Program-made: the position numbers and the translations under genes
Shown here: positions 1-7,959 of the stretch, piece by piece
Layout of the letters: each line of letters starts with the position of its first letter
Position numbering within the stretch: position 1 is the stretch's first letter
Source: JANSXG01 sp965652425
Lineage (GTDB): Bacteria; Planctomycetota; Phycisphaerae; Phycisphaerales; UBA1924
DNA: 22,585 nt
Direction: 5' to 3'
NCBI GenBank assembly: GCA_965652425.1
Contig: CBFGVX010000057.1
Location: forward strand, 1-22,585
Notes under the pieces: model-generated
The model's database searches: none
Told to the model about the DNA's origin: nothing
What the model saw: the letters and a program-made list of their open reading frames with translations, nothing else

Positions 1-360
1 ATGACCTGGAATTTCGGCCAGAACACATTCGATCGGCTGGGAGCGTACTTCTCGCAGTTCGGCGAACCGATGCGCGAGTCATCTGTACCGTCGCTGATCG
101 TGGGCGACCTGAACTGCTCACCGACGAGCGCACGCTCGCTTCGGGTCACCCGCGATCTCGGACTGCTCCGTGCCAAGCCGCTCCGGATATGGGACGGAAC
201 TTTTCCGTCGTCGCTGCCCTGGCTGGCGCGGACTCCGATCGACGGCGCGCTAGTCTCGCCCGGCATCACGGTGCACCGCTGGGAAACCCTTCGGGTGCCG
301 GGCAGCGATCATCGCGGTGTGCTGATCGAGCTGTCGATCTCGGCGGTGGACTCGGACTGA
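1..360 (+). CDS. Endonuclease/exonuclease/phosphatase (EEP) family protein, C-terminal part
   Basis: Only the last ~119 codons are visible; the frame is open to the left edge, so the true start lies outside the window. The fragment has two EEP superfamily signatures: a GDLN motif (Asp and Asn of the metal/phosphate site) near residues 35-38, followed by NCSPTS, and a closing GSDHRGV segment near residue 102 whose Asp-His is the catalytic pair ending the EEP fold. Known members are Mg-dependent phosphodiesterases acting on nucleic acids, inositol phosphates or lipids; the substrate cannot be told from this piece. Its last 52 bases overlap the end of the convergent flippase gene. The domain call is secure; whether the missing N-terminus carries membrane helices is unknown. 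Confidence 0.8.
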   Translation: MTWNFGQNTFDRLGAYFSQFGEPMRESSVPSLIVGDLNCSPTSARSLRVTRDLGLLRAKPLRIWDGTFPSSLPWLARTPIDGALVSPGITVHRWETLRVPGSDHRGVLIELSISAVDSD

Positions 361-1979
361 CCGACCACCTGAGGTTTGGTTCCACCCCGACCCCGCAGCA
401 ACCTCCCTCGGACCATACCCACCAGTCGCTCTCGCTCAGCAGGACGCAAAGCGATGAAATACGCCAGAGGCAGGTAGGTGGATCCTACGCCCCCGAGCAC
501 CACAACGAGCATGAGCAGCGAGTCGATCTCGACAAGCGAGCGGACCGAGTACGCGATGCCAAAGAAAATGCCCAGCGAAAGCAGCGGCCTCAGGTACACG
601 CTCCGCAGCAGCTCGAGCATCGACCGCTGGGACACATCGGCGATCAGCCACGGGAAATACATGCCGTAGACCAGAAGCTGCAGAACAACCGTCACGACGA
701 TGGCCGAGATCGCCGGCATGCCGGAGGCGAGCAACGCCGCGGCGAGGCCGATTTTGACGATCGAACTGATCAGCAGGAGAGGGCTGAACCGCTTGAGGTG
801 TCCCATTCCGTAGAGCACGCTTGCCGCGGTGTAATGGGGCTCGGCAATCACGGTACCGATCAGGATCAGCGTCGCGAAGTTCGCCACGATCGCGACGATC
901 TCTGATGCCGAAAGGCCGCCTTCCTGCACATGCTCGCGTATCGCATCGCCCACCCAGAGCGAGATCACGGGCTCTGCAAAGACCGCCAGCAGAATCGCCC
1001 CGCAGCCGGTGATGACCAACGGGAAACGCACCGTTGCGTCGAGCACATTCCGAACCGATTCGATCTTCCCCCGCTCCTGCAAATCTGCGGCGAGGGCGTC
1101 CGTTCCGAGGATGATCGACGATCCGGCCATCCTGGCGTACCCACGGATCTGGTTGCTGATGCCGTAGATGGCGTTGTACAACGGGCCCACAAAAAGATTC
1201 AGAAGTATCTGATCAAGTTCATAAAACGAAAGCTGGGAGACCGGGATGCCCATCGCCCATCCTCCGGTGCGCACCAGATCCTTCAGAACCCCAGCCGAAA
1301 TGGTTCGAATCCGGAAACGGCCATGCGGAGTAATGGCGCGACCGTACACAGACATCGATATGAGCGACATCGCTCGCATGCCGGTTCGCAACCACACGAA
1401 GGTGATGAACATCTCCGGAGGTCTGATCGCAAGCACCACCAGTATCGCGATCAGATCACACAGGCGATTGATGAGCATGAAGATATTGAGCTGAACGATC
1501 TTCCCCGAGCTGATCACGAGCGCCTGCCAAGGGGTAATCCCGATATATAGACCGCTCAATAAGGCGGTCGCCAGGATGCAGTTGCGAAGATCAACGCTGA
1601 GTTCTGGAGCAAAGTCGAGGACCTCAACGCCCAACCACTGCAGCGGCACACCGAGCGACGCGATGAGCAGGAACAGACTCGTCGAAAGAGCGACTCCGTT
1701 GGAAAACACCCTCGTGAACCGCTCATGCTCGCCCCGAACTCTCAACGCGGACAACTCACGAATCATGGAGCGAGAGAGCGCCGAGAGGAAGGTGTAGACC
1801 GTCAGGTCGGTGAGCTGAACGATCATCATGAACATGCCGAACCGAATCAGCCCGAACTCACGGATCATCAGCGGCGTAATGATCACACCCGCGAGGAAGG
1901 TGAGGGCGAGTCGTCCCCACCCCGATGCCACGATGCTCAGCAGTTGTCCCGCGGTGCTGCGGCTGGGGGTGTCGGACAC
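309..1979 (-). CDS. Polysaccharide/oligosaccharide flippase (Wzx/MATE-like MOP superfamily)
   Basis: A 556-residue, very hydrophobic protein with about 12 or more predicted helices spread over its length, e.g. around residues 10-35, 40-65, 85-115, 130-155 and 165-185, then from about 290 to 510. This layout and length fit lipid-linked oligosaccharide flippases of the MOP superfamily, which move undecaprenyl-linked sugars across the inner membrane for surface polysaccharide assembly. The first helix is preceded by a short polar N-terminus (MSDTPSRSTAGQ); the C-terminus is a polar tail. The start is GTG at 1979 with only a weak GAG-type ribosome site, so the start is uncertain. No glycosyltransferases are adjacent, so the substrate is unknown. 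Its 3' end runs antisense through the end of the upstream EEP gene (52 bp). Confidence 0.75.
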   Translation of the reverse strand: MSDTPSRSTAGQLLSIVASGWGRLALTFLAGVIITPLMIREFGLIRFGMFMMIVQLTDLTVYTFLSALSRSMIRELSALRVRGEHERFTRVFSNGVALSTSLFLLIASLGVPLQWLGVEVLDFAPELSVDLRNCILATALLSGLYIGITPWQALVISSGKIVQLNIFMLINRLCDLIAILVVLAIRPPEMFITFVWLRTGMRAMSLISMSVYGRAITPHGRFRIRTISAGVLKDLVRTGGWAMGIPVSQLSFYELDQILLNLFVGPLYNAIYGISNQIRGYARMAGSSIILGTDALAADLQERGKIESVRNVLDATVRFPLVITGCGAILLAVFAEPVISLWVGDAIREHVQEGGLSASEIVAIVANFATLILIGTVIAEPHYTAASVLYGMGHLKRFSPLLLISSIVKIGLAAALLASGMPAISAIVVTVVLQLLVYGMYFPWLIADVSQRSMLELLRSVYLRPLLSLGIFFGIAYSVRSLVEIDSLLMLVVVLGGVGSTYLPLAYFIALRPAERERLVGMVRGRLLRGRGGTKPQVVGQSESTAEIDSSISTPR

Positions 1980-2107
1980 GGTCGCTGCTCGGTTCTCAGA
2001 ACGGGTGCATGAACTATCGGACCCAGACCCGTCCGCACGGGCAGCCCTTGCTTCTATCGTCGCGACAGGGGGCCGGTTCGCAATCCTCGCCGAAACATTC
2101 GGTCAGA

Positions 2108-2971
2108 TCAACGGCGCAGGACCGCGGCCGTTCTGGCGATCGCGAAGAGAGCGACATACACCATCGCGATGTTCGGGCCCGGCTGCCAGTCGGTCTCGAA
2201 ACTCAGCACCAAACCGAGAACGACGCCCAGCAGACTCAGCCCGATCGACCACGCGAACACCGGGACCAGTCTCCGGGAGAGCTGGATCGCCGCGGCCCCC
2301 GGCAGCACCAGCATCGCCGTCGCCAGGATCACCCCGGCCAGTTGCATGGTCATCACGATCGCCAGGGCCAGCAGCACCATCAGCAGCGCATGGACCCGTC
2401 CGACCCGCACGCCCAACGAAGAAGCCATCGGCTCGTCGAACGCCCAGAACAGCAGAGGCCGCCGCACCACCCACAGGCAGACACCGCTCAGCGCGAGCGC
2501 TGCCCACGCAAGCCCGGCCTGCGCCGGGCCCGTCGTCGTGACATCACCGAACAGCACGCTCTCGACGCTGATGGATGCGGACCCTGGGCTGGACCGGTGA
2601 ACCTGGAGCAGAAGAAACCCCAGCGCCATCGTCGCCACGAGCAGCACACCGATCGCGGTATCCTCGCTGACGGAGCTGCGCCGGCTCAGCGATCCGATCA
2701 GCAGCGCCGATGCGACGCAGAACCCCGCGATGACCGCGTAGGCCCCCAGCGGCATGCCCGACCCGGCCGCGCTCGCCGTGAACAGACCGAGCACCGCCGC
2801 CACGCCGACCCCACCGAACGCCGCATGCGAGATCCCCTGACCGATGAAGGCCATGCGCTTGAGCACCACGAGCGGGGAGAGCAGACCGCACAGCAGGGCC
2901 ACCGCCACCGCCGCGATCGCCGCCGGCTGCATCGTCGCGCCAGGCCCTATGAGATACTCGAAAGTCCTCAT
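2108..2971 (-). CDS. znuB: Zinc ABC transporter, membrane permease
   Basis: A 287-residue polytopic protein of the ABC-3 family (ZnuB/MntB/TroC type), the membrane channel of a metal importer. Family features are visible: an N-terminal helix pair around residues 15-40, the LVVLKRMAFIGQGISHAAFGG stretch near 34-54 (permease coupling region), and eight or so helices to residue 280. Length is normal. It is last in the znuA-znuC-znuB operon; its ATG overlaps the znuC stop as ATGA (2968-2971), indicating translational coupling. Zinc rather than manganese is inferred from the His-rich partner proteins. No convincing terminator follows it. Confidence 0.92.
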   Translation of the reverse strand: MRTFEYLIGPGATMQPAAIAAVAVALLCGLLSPLVVLKRMAFIGQGISHAAFGGVGVAAVLGLFTASAAGSGMPLGAYAVIAGFCVASALLIGSLSRRSSVSEDTAIGVLLVATMALGFLLLQVHRSSPGSASISVESVLFGDVTTTGPAQAGLAWAALALSGVCLWVVRRPLLFWAFDEPMASSLGVRVGRVHALLMVLLALAIVMTMQLAGVILATAMLVLPGAAAIQLSRRLVPVFAWSIGLSLLGVVLGLVLSFETDWQPGPNIAMVYVALFAIARTAAVLRR

Positions 2972-3897
2972 GGCCGCTCCCCGTGGTCGAGAGCATGGTC
3001 ATCGGAGCATGAGCCGTGGTGCGTGTGATGGTGCGTATTCGCATGCGACGGATCCTCGCAGTCGGCCGCACTGTGCGCCTCGACATGCACCGCGCCGAAC
3101 ACCGCCGAGAGGTCGTGCTCGAACACATGCGCCAAGACCTGCGGCGTGATCCCCTTCGGTGAATCGTGAAAATGAAGAGTTCGGCGCAGGCAGGCCACCC
3201 GATCGCAGAACGGCTCCGCCACGCCCGCCTCGTCCCGCACCCCGGCGATCGCCCGGACATCGTGGCTCACGATCAGCATCGTCAGGCCGCCCGCACGGTG
3301 CAGCGTCTGCAGCACCTCGGCGAGCTGCTGCTGGCCCGCGGCATCGATCCCCACCGTCGGCTCATCAAGCACCAGGATCTTCGGCTCCACCGCGAGCGCA
3401 CGGGCCAGGAGCATCCGCTGGTACTGCCCGCCGCTCAGCGCACCCACCGGACGCTCGGCCAGATCGCCAAGCCCGACGCGCTCGATGCATCGATCGACCG
3501 ATTCGCGGATTCCACGAGGAACCCGCATGAACGGGGCCAGCCCGACGGTCGCCGCCATCATGACCGCCTGGCGCACGCTCACCGGAAAGCCGCGTTCCGC
3601 CTCGCTCCGCTGGGGGACATACCCGACCAGCCGATGCGTGCGGGCCTGCTGCGGATCCATGCCGAACACGCGGATCCTGCCCCGCCGTGGCGTGAGTTCT
3701 CCGAGCAGGAGCTTGAGCAGGGTTGATTTGCCGCCGCCGTTGGGGCCGATGATCGCCAGTCGCTCGCCCGGATCGACCCGGAGGGTGATGTTCTCGAGGG
3801 CTGGGGGCTGACCGGGGTAGGCGTAGCCGATGCCCTCAAAGGTGATCGCCGGTCCCTCGCCTGGTGTTGCCGAATTGCCGTTGGGGGAGTCGCTCAC
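2968..3897 (-). CDS. znuC: Zinc ABC transporter, ATP-binding protein with His-rich tail
   Basis: A 309-residue ABC ATPase powering zinc import. Visible motifs: Walker A GPNGGGKST (51-59), Q-loop Gln96, signature LSGGQ (154-158), Walker B ILVLDEP (174-180), switch His212. After the core, a ZnuC-type segment (TLHFHDSPKGIT, ~240-251) leads into a C-terminal extension (about 257-309) with His at 271, 275, 285, 289-291, 293, 294, 301 and 305 plus Cys280 and Cys297. Usual ZnuC proteins are about 250-260 residues, so the tail is extra. It may bind or sense zinc at the cytoplasmic face (inference). Start is GTG at 3897, overlapping the znuA stop by four bases (GTGA). Sits between znuA and znuB. Confidence 0.93.
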   Translation of the reverse strand: MSDSPNGNSATPGEGPAITFEGIGYAYPGQPPALENITLRVDPGERLAIIGPNGGGKSTLLKLLLGELTPRRGRIRVFGMDPQQARTHRLVGYVPQRSEAERGFPVSVRQAVMMAATVGLAPFMRVPRGIRESVDRCIERVGLGDLAERPVGALSGGQYQRMLLARALAVEPKILVLDEPTVGIDAAGQQQLAEVLQTLHRAGGLTMLIVSHDVRAIAGVRDEAGVAEPFCDRVACLRRTLHFHDSPKGITPQVLAHVFEHDLSAVFGAVHVEAHSAADCEDPSHANTHHHTHHGSCSDDHALDHGERP

Positions 3898-4847
3898 GCG
3901 CCAGAGGGTACCGGCTCAGGCGAGGCCGCGGCAGAGGACAGCCCGTCGATCAGCGACGACAGGTTCGCCCGCATCATCTCCGGCCAATCCCCGCTGCCGA
4001 GCGGATCCAGACGCAACAGACGCACTCCGGTGATCTCACGCAGCCGGTTCGCCGCCCTTCCGGAGAACTGCGGCTCGATGAACACCGCACCGATATCAAG
4101 CGACCGGACCGCCTCAACCGCGGCGTTCAACTCGCCTGGGGTGGTTTCCAGCAGCTCGTTCGGCCGGATGACCGCGGCCACCTCAAGGTCATACCGCTCG
4201 GCGATCCAGCCGTAGGCGTTGTGATGGGTCACGATGTGCCGGCGCTCCAGCGAGCGGAGCTGCTCTTCGTATTCGGCGTGGATACGCTGGCATTCGGCGA
4301 CCAGAGCCGCGATCCGCGCCTCCTCGGCCCCCAACAGTTCTCCCGTCGCCCGGACCCATTCGGCCATCGCCACCGGGTCGAGCCAGCCATGGGGATCGGT
4401 GGAGTCGTGATGATGGTGGTCGTGACCGTGGTTGTGGGAGGGATCGGTGCAGGGCTCGCTCGAGACCGGGACCGCGATATCGCTGCTCTCGATGACCTCT
4501 GAGAAACGCAGCACCCGCTGCCACTGGGGCCCGTTGTGCACCACGCGCTCTGCGTTCGATTCCAGGCCCCAGCCGACCAGGAACACCAGATCGGCGCGGC
4601 TGAGCGCCTGGGCATCCGAAGCGGTCAGCCCCGCCCCGTGCTCGGATTGCCCATCTTTCAGCAGGACAAGAATCTCCGAATCCGCGGGCGCGAGCTCCCG
4701 CACCGCCCACGCCAGAGGCGGGATCGAGACCACGATCCGGGTCGGACCCTCGGGTCGCACCCGCTCCGCTTCGCCGCACCCGCCGAGCCAACCCGCCACG
4801 GTGGCCATAGCCACCAGCAATGACATGACCACAACTCTTCGGTACAC
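3894..4847 (-). CDS. znuA: Zinc ABC transporter, substrate-binding lipoprotein
   Basis: Cluster A-I periplasmic metal-binding protein that hands zinc to the ZnuB channel. I chose the GTG at 4847 because CTGGAG (4855-4860) lies seven bases upstream of it; TTG at 4853 is too close and ATG at 4826 would remove the positive n-region. The resulting 317-residue protein starts MYRRVVVMSLL and has a lipobox LGGC with Cys24, so it is probably a lipoprotein. Zinc ligands expected for the family are present: His70 in GQSEHGAGLT, a His-rich loop at ~137-147 (NHGHDHHHH) followed by DPHGWLDP, and a later THHNAYGW. The His-rich loop is typical of ZnuA rather than manganese-binding relatives. First gene of the operon. 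Confidence 0.93.
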   Translation of the reverse strand: MYRRVVVMSLLVAMATVAGWLGGCGEAERVRPEGPTRIVVSIPPLAWAVRELAPADSEILVLLKDGQSEHGAGLTASDAQALSRADLVFLVGWGLESNAERVVHNGPQWQRVLRFSEVIESSDIAVPVSSEPCTDPSHNHGHDHHHHDSTDPHGWLDPVAMAEWVRATGELLGAEEARIAALVAECQRIHAEYEEQLRSLERRHIVTHHNAYGWIAERYDLEVAAVIRPNELLETTPGELNAAVEAVRSLDIGAVFIEPQFSGRAANRLREITGVRLLRLDPLGSGDWPEMMRANLSSLIDGLSSAAASPEPVPSGA

Positions 4848-4872
4848 CGGCAATCTCCAGAAAGGTGAACTC

Positions 4873-4898
4873 TCGGCTAATGATACCGCATTCTCAAT
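4873..4898 (-). promoter_or_regulatory. Candidate znu promoter with Zur/Fur-like operator
   Basis: On the minus strand TATCAT (4885-4880) is a plausible -10 placed so that transcription would begin about 26 bases before the znuA GTG. It is embedded in an imperfect inverted repeat, TGATACCG/CATTCTCA on the plus strand (4881-4896), with TGA..TCA ends and A/T positions resembling Fur-family sites. Zur is the usual repressor of znuABC operons and typically covers the -10. No good -35 is visible. The operator is an inference from half-site resemblance and location; zur is not in the window. Confidence 0.45.
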
Positions 4899-4945
4899 GG
4901 CAAGGTTCGTTTTTCTGACCGGTTCGCACAGCAGGACCGATGATT

Positions 4946-4953
4946 GCTACAAT
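4946..4953 (+). promoter_or_regulatory. Extended -10 promoter of tRNA-Ala
   Basis: TGCTACAAT contains TGn followed by TACAAT (4948-4953), five of six matches to TATAAT plus the extended -10 dinucleotide. A poor -35 (TTCGCA, 4923-4928) sits 19 bases upstream. Transcription from about 4960 would give a 30-base 5' leader before the mature tRNA. It is divergent from the znu promoter about 60 bp away. Confidence 0.6.
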
Positions 4954-4989
4954 GACGGTCCGATTTACCCGGCACGCCGGGCTCAATCT

Positions 4990-5062
4990 GGGGCGGTAGC
5001 TCAATTGGGAGAGCGCCTCGGTCGCATCGAGGAGGTTGTGAGTTCGACCCTCATCCGCTCCA
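4990..5062 (+). tRNA. tRNA-Ala (anticodon CGC)
   Basis: A complete 73-base cloverleaf. Acceptor GGGGCGG (4990-4996) pairs with CCGCTCC (5055-5061) and contains the G3:U70 wobble that is the alanine identity element. D stem GCTC/GAGC with loop AATTGGGA; anticodon stem CCTCG/CGAGG with loop GTCGCAT, giving anticodon CGC (reads GCG); T stem GTGAG/CTCAT with loop TTCGACC; discriminator A73 at 5062. CCA is not encoded, as CTG follows. Positions 32 and 38 form G-T rather than the pyrimidine-A usual in many tRNAs. Several alanine tRNAs carry an unusual 32-38 pair, so this need not be a defect. Confidence 0.96.
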
Positions 5063-5073
5063 CTGACCCACGC

Positions 5074-5107
5074 GGCTCGGCTTTTCGCCGGGCCGTCGGT
5101 CGTTTTT
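5074..5107 (+). terminator. Intrinsic terminator after tRNA-Ala
   Basis: GGCTCGGC (5074-5081), loop TTTTC, GCCGGGCC (5087-5094) form an eight-base-pair stem with one G-U. Five T residues at 5103-5107 follow after an eight-base gap. The gap is longer than ideal, so efficiency is uncertain, but the position just 3' of a single-gene tRNA unit supports the role. Confidence 0.55.
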
Positions 5108-5135
5108 GGCCCTGCATGCTGCCCGCTTCCGGCGG

Positions 5136-5141
5136 TACACT
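5136..5141 (+). promoter_or_regulatory. Candidate -10 element (TACACT) of mutS
   Basis: TACACT lies 11 bases before the mutS ATG, and no Shine-Dalgarno is visible between them (the stretch is C-rich). Initiation about seven bases downstream would leave only a 4-5 base leader, i.e. an essentially leaderless mRNA. No clear -35 at 16-18 bp. The same hexamer sits just before the asparaginase-like gene at 17772. Confidence 0.4.
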
Positions 5142-5152
5142 CGGCTCCTCCC

Positions 5153-7918
5153 ATGCCCACCAAGACCGCTGAACAAGGCAAGAAACTCACCCCCGCGATG
5201 CGCCAGTTCGAGGCGTTCAAGCAGCGCTACCCCGACTGCATCCTCTTCTTTCGCATGGGCGATTTCTACGAGATGTTCGGCGAGGACGCCGTCACCTGCT
5301 CCAAGGCCCTGGGCATCACCCTGACCGAGCGCTCGCCCGGTCAGCCGATGGCCGGGGTCCCCCACCACTCCGTCGAGTCGTACCTGCGGCGGATGATTGA
5401 GCAGGGCTACCGGGTCGCCATATGCGACCAGATCCAGGACCCGCGCGAGGCCAAGGGCGTGGTCGAGCGAGCGGTCACGCGCGTGCTGACCCCCGGCACG
5501 CTGGTCGACGACGAGCACCTCGACGGCAGCCGCGCGAACCATCTGGCCTGCATCGCGTTCCTCGGCATGGGCCACGACCCCGATGACCGCGTCGCCATCG
5601 CCACCGTCGAGCTCTCGACCGGGCGCTTCGTCGTCAGCGGCTGCGCGGTGCGCGATGCCCTGGATGAACTGGCGCTGCGCGGCGTGAGCGAACTGCTCGT
5701 CGCCTCGACCGCCGACGGCGAGATCCCGGATCGCGCCAAGCGGCTCATCGATGCACTCGGCGTGCCCGCGACGCCTCGCCCGGGCTGGCACTTCCGCTCC
5801 AGCGAGGCGCTCGAAGCCATCCGCTCCCACTACCAGGTCGCCTCGCTCGGCGGCTTCGGCCTCGCCGATGACGATGAGGCCATCGGCGCGATCGGCACGA
5901 TACTGCGCTACCTGCGCGAGACGCAGGCGCTGTCCGATGACGACTCACCTTCGAAACCGCCGGCTGGCGCGACCCCGACCGCCATCGCGATGCAGCGCAA
6001 GTCGCTCGCGCACCTCAGCGCCCCCATCCGCGAGCAGCGCACCGACCACCTGCGCATCGACGCGGCGTCTCTCCGCTCGCTCGAGATCGAATCCACCGTG
6101 CGCGGCGGCAAGGTCGACGGCTCCCTGCTCGGCGTGTTCCTCGGGCGCACGGGTCCCCGAACCGCGATGGGCAAGCGCCTGCTGCGCGAGTGGCTGTGCT
6201 CGCCCCTGTGCGATCGGGAGAAGATCGAGGCCCGGCAGCGCTGCGTCTCCACGCTGATGGAGGACCGGGCCGTCGCCGATGAACTCCGCGAGTCATTGTC
6301 TGGCCTGCAGGACATCGCGCGGATCGCCGCACGGGTCGGGCTCAGCCGCGCGACGCCCCGCGATCTGGTCGCGCTCGGGCGGTCCCTCGGGCGGATCGAG
6401 CCGCTGACGGCGTCCCTGCAGGGCTCGGACGCGTTCTCCGCCGCGCTTGGCGAGATCGAGACGCTGCGCGAGAAGCTCGAACCGATCGCCACCGACATCG
6501 CCTCGCGCTGCGTGGATGACCCGCCCGCCCACCTGCGCGACGGCGGGCTGTTCCGCGACGGCGTCGATGAGATCCTCGACCGCGCCCGCACCGTCCGCGC
6601 GAAGGCCAACACCTTCCTCGCCGAGTACCAGAAGCAGCTCATCGACGAGCACAACCTGCCCTCGCTGAAGGTCGGCTACAACAAGGTCTTCGGCTACTAC
6701 ATCGAGCTACCCGCCGGCCAGGCGAAGCGCGCCCCCGACATCTTCACGCGCAAGCAGACGCTCAAGAACGCCGAGCGCTACATCACGCCCGAACTCAAGC
6801 AGTTCGAGGACGAGGTGCTCGGCGCAGGGGAGAAGGCCGTCGCTCGCGAACTCGACCTGTTCCACGAGGTCTGTGATCGGGTGATCGCGCTCGCCCGCGA
6901 AATCGGTGCGTTCGCGGGAGTTGTCGCCGAGCTCGATGTGCTGCTGTGCTTCGCCGACCGTGCCGCGGCTCGATCGTGGGTGCGACCCACCATCACCGAC
7001 GAGCCCACGCTCCACATCGTGCAGGGGCGCCACCCCGTGCTGGACGAGATCGCAGGGGACGGATTCGTGCCCAACGACACTTCGCTGGGTCGCGTCGAAG
7101 AGAGCGAATCGGACCCGCCGCTCGCGCTCATCACCGGCCCGAACATGGCCGGCAAAAGCACCTATATCCGCCAGGTCGCGCTGATCACGCTGCTCGCCCA
7201 CACCGGCAGCTTCGTTCCGGCCGATTCGGCGACCATCGGCCTCACCGACCGCATCTTCACGCGCATCGGCGCCGACGACGCCCTGCACCGGGGCCAGTCC
7301 ACCTTCATGGTCGAGATGACCGAGACCGCCAACATCCTCAACAACGCGACGCCCCGCTCGCTGATCATCCTCGACGAGATCGGTCGAGGGACCTCCACGC
7401 TCGACGGTCTCTCGCTCGCGTGGGCCATCACCGAGTACCTCGCCTCCGGCGACACCCCGCCGCGCACCCTATTCGCCACGCATTACCACGAGCTGACCGA
7501 TCTGGCCGAGCGCCTGCCCGGGCGCGTCGCGAACTTCCATGTCTCCGTGCGCGAGTGGGGCGACGAGATCGTCTTCCTGCACCGCATCCTGCCCGGGGCC
7601 ACCAACCGATCGTTCGGCGTGCATGTCGGGCGGCTGGCCGGGCTGCCCGGCGCGGTGATCGGCCGCGCCAGCGACCTGCTCGCCTCGCTCAGCGTCAGCC
7701 ACGATTCCATCGGCGAAAAAACCACCGCCGCGGCGGACTCGGGCAAGCCCGCGACGCGCACGCAGCGCGCCGACCCCTCCGGCCAGTTCGGGCTGTTCAC
7801 CGAGTTCGTGCCGCACCCGGTGATCGAAGAGATCAAGAAGCTCGACCTCGACCGGATGAGCCCCCTGCAGGCCTTCGAGACCCTGCGAAAGTTCGTGGCC
7901 GAAACCCGGAAAGAGTAG
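5153..7918 (+). CDS. mutS: DNA mismatch repair protein MutS
   Basis: A full-length 921-residue MutS1. The N-terminal mismatch-recognition domain shows the family Phe-x-Glu at F38-Y39-E40 (RMGDFYEMF), which stacks on the mispaired base. The connector, lever and clamp domains follow, including FGYYIELPAGQ. The C-terminal ABC-type ATPase has Walker A GPNMAGKST (662-670), Walker B LIILDE (737-742) with the following GRGTSTLDG, and the THYHEL histidine motif. The C-terminus ends with a short FETLRKFV helical segment. It works with MutL, which is not in the window. Start ATG 5153 is fixed by the conserved N-terminus (LTPAMRQFEAFK); there is no ribosome site. It is followed 41 bp later by the PH-domain gene, possibly co-transcribed. 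Confidence 0.98.
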   Translation: MPTKTAEQGKKLTPAMRQFEAFKQRYPDCILFFRMGDFYEMFGEDAVTCSKALGITLTERSPGQPMAGVPHHSVESYLRRMIEQGYRVAICDQIQDPREAKGVVERAVTRVLTPGTLVDDEHLDGSRANHLACIAFLGMGHDPDDRVAIATVELSTGRFVVSGCAVRDALDELALRGVSELLVASTADGEIPDRAKRLIDALGVPATPRPGWHFRSSEALEAIRSHYQVASLGGFGLADDDEAIGAIGTILRYLRETQALSDDDSPSKPPAGATPTAIAMQRKSLAHLSAPIREQRTDHLRIDAASLRSLEIESTVRGGKVDGSLLGVFLGRTGPRTAMGKRLLREWLCSPLCDREKIEARQRCVSTLMEDRAVADELRESLSGLQDIARIAARVGLSRATPRDLVALGRSLGRIEPLTASLQGSDAFSAALGEIETLREKLEPIATDIASRCVDDPPAHLRDGGLFRDGVDEILDRARTVRAKANTFLAEYQKQLIDEHNLPSLKVGYNKVFGYYIELPAGQAKRAPDIFTRKQTLKNAERYITPELKQFEDEVLGAGEKAVARELDLFHEVCDRVIALAREIGAFAGVVAELDVLLCFADRAAARSWVRPTITDEPTLHIVQGRHPVLDEIAGDGFVPNDTSLGRVEESESDPPLALITGPNMAGKSTYIRQVALITLLAHTGSFVPADSATIGLTDRIFTRIGADDALHRGQSTFMVEMTETANILNNATPRSLIILDEIGRGTSTLDGLSLAWAITEYLASGDTPPRTLFATHYHELTDLAERLPGRVANFHVSVREWGDEIVFLHRILPGATNRSFGVHVGRLAGLPGAVIGRASDLLASLSVSHDSIGEKTTAAADSGKPATRTQRADPSGQFGLFTEFVPHPVIEEIKKLDLDRMSPLQAFETLRKFVAETRKE

Positions 7919-7959
7919 CCGGAGAGATGTAGCCAGCCCCCGACCGAAAGGATCGACCC

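Noticed and set aside
1980..2107. Possible small gene or strong promoter between the flippase and znuB
   Set aside because: Only weak -35/-10 resemblance on the minus strand (TTGCGA, GATAGT at poor spacing) and no open frame with a ribosome site.
2090..2110. Small hairpin CCGAA/TTCGG after znuB as a terminator
   Set aside because: Only five base pairs with a three-base loop and no T tract on the minus strand.
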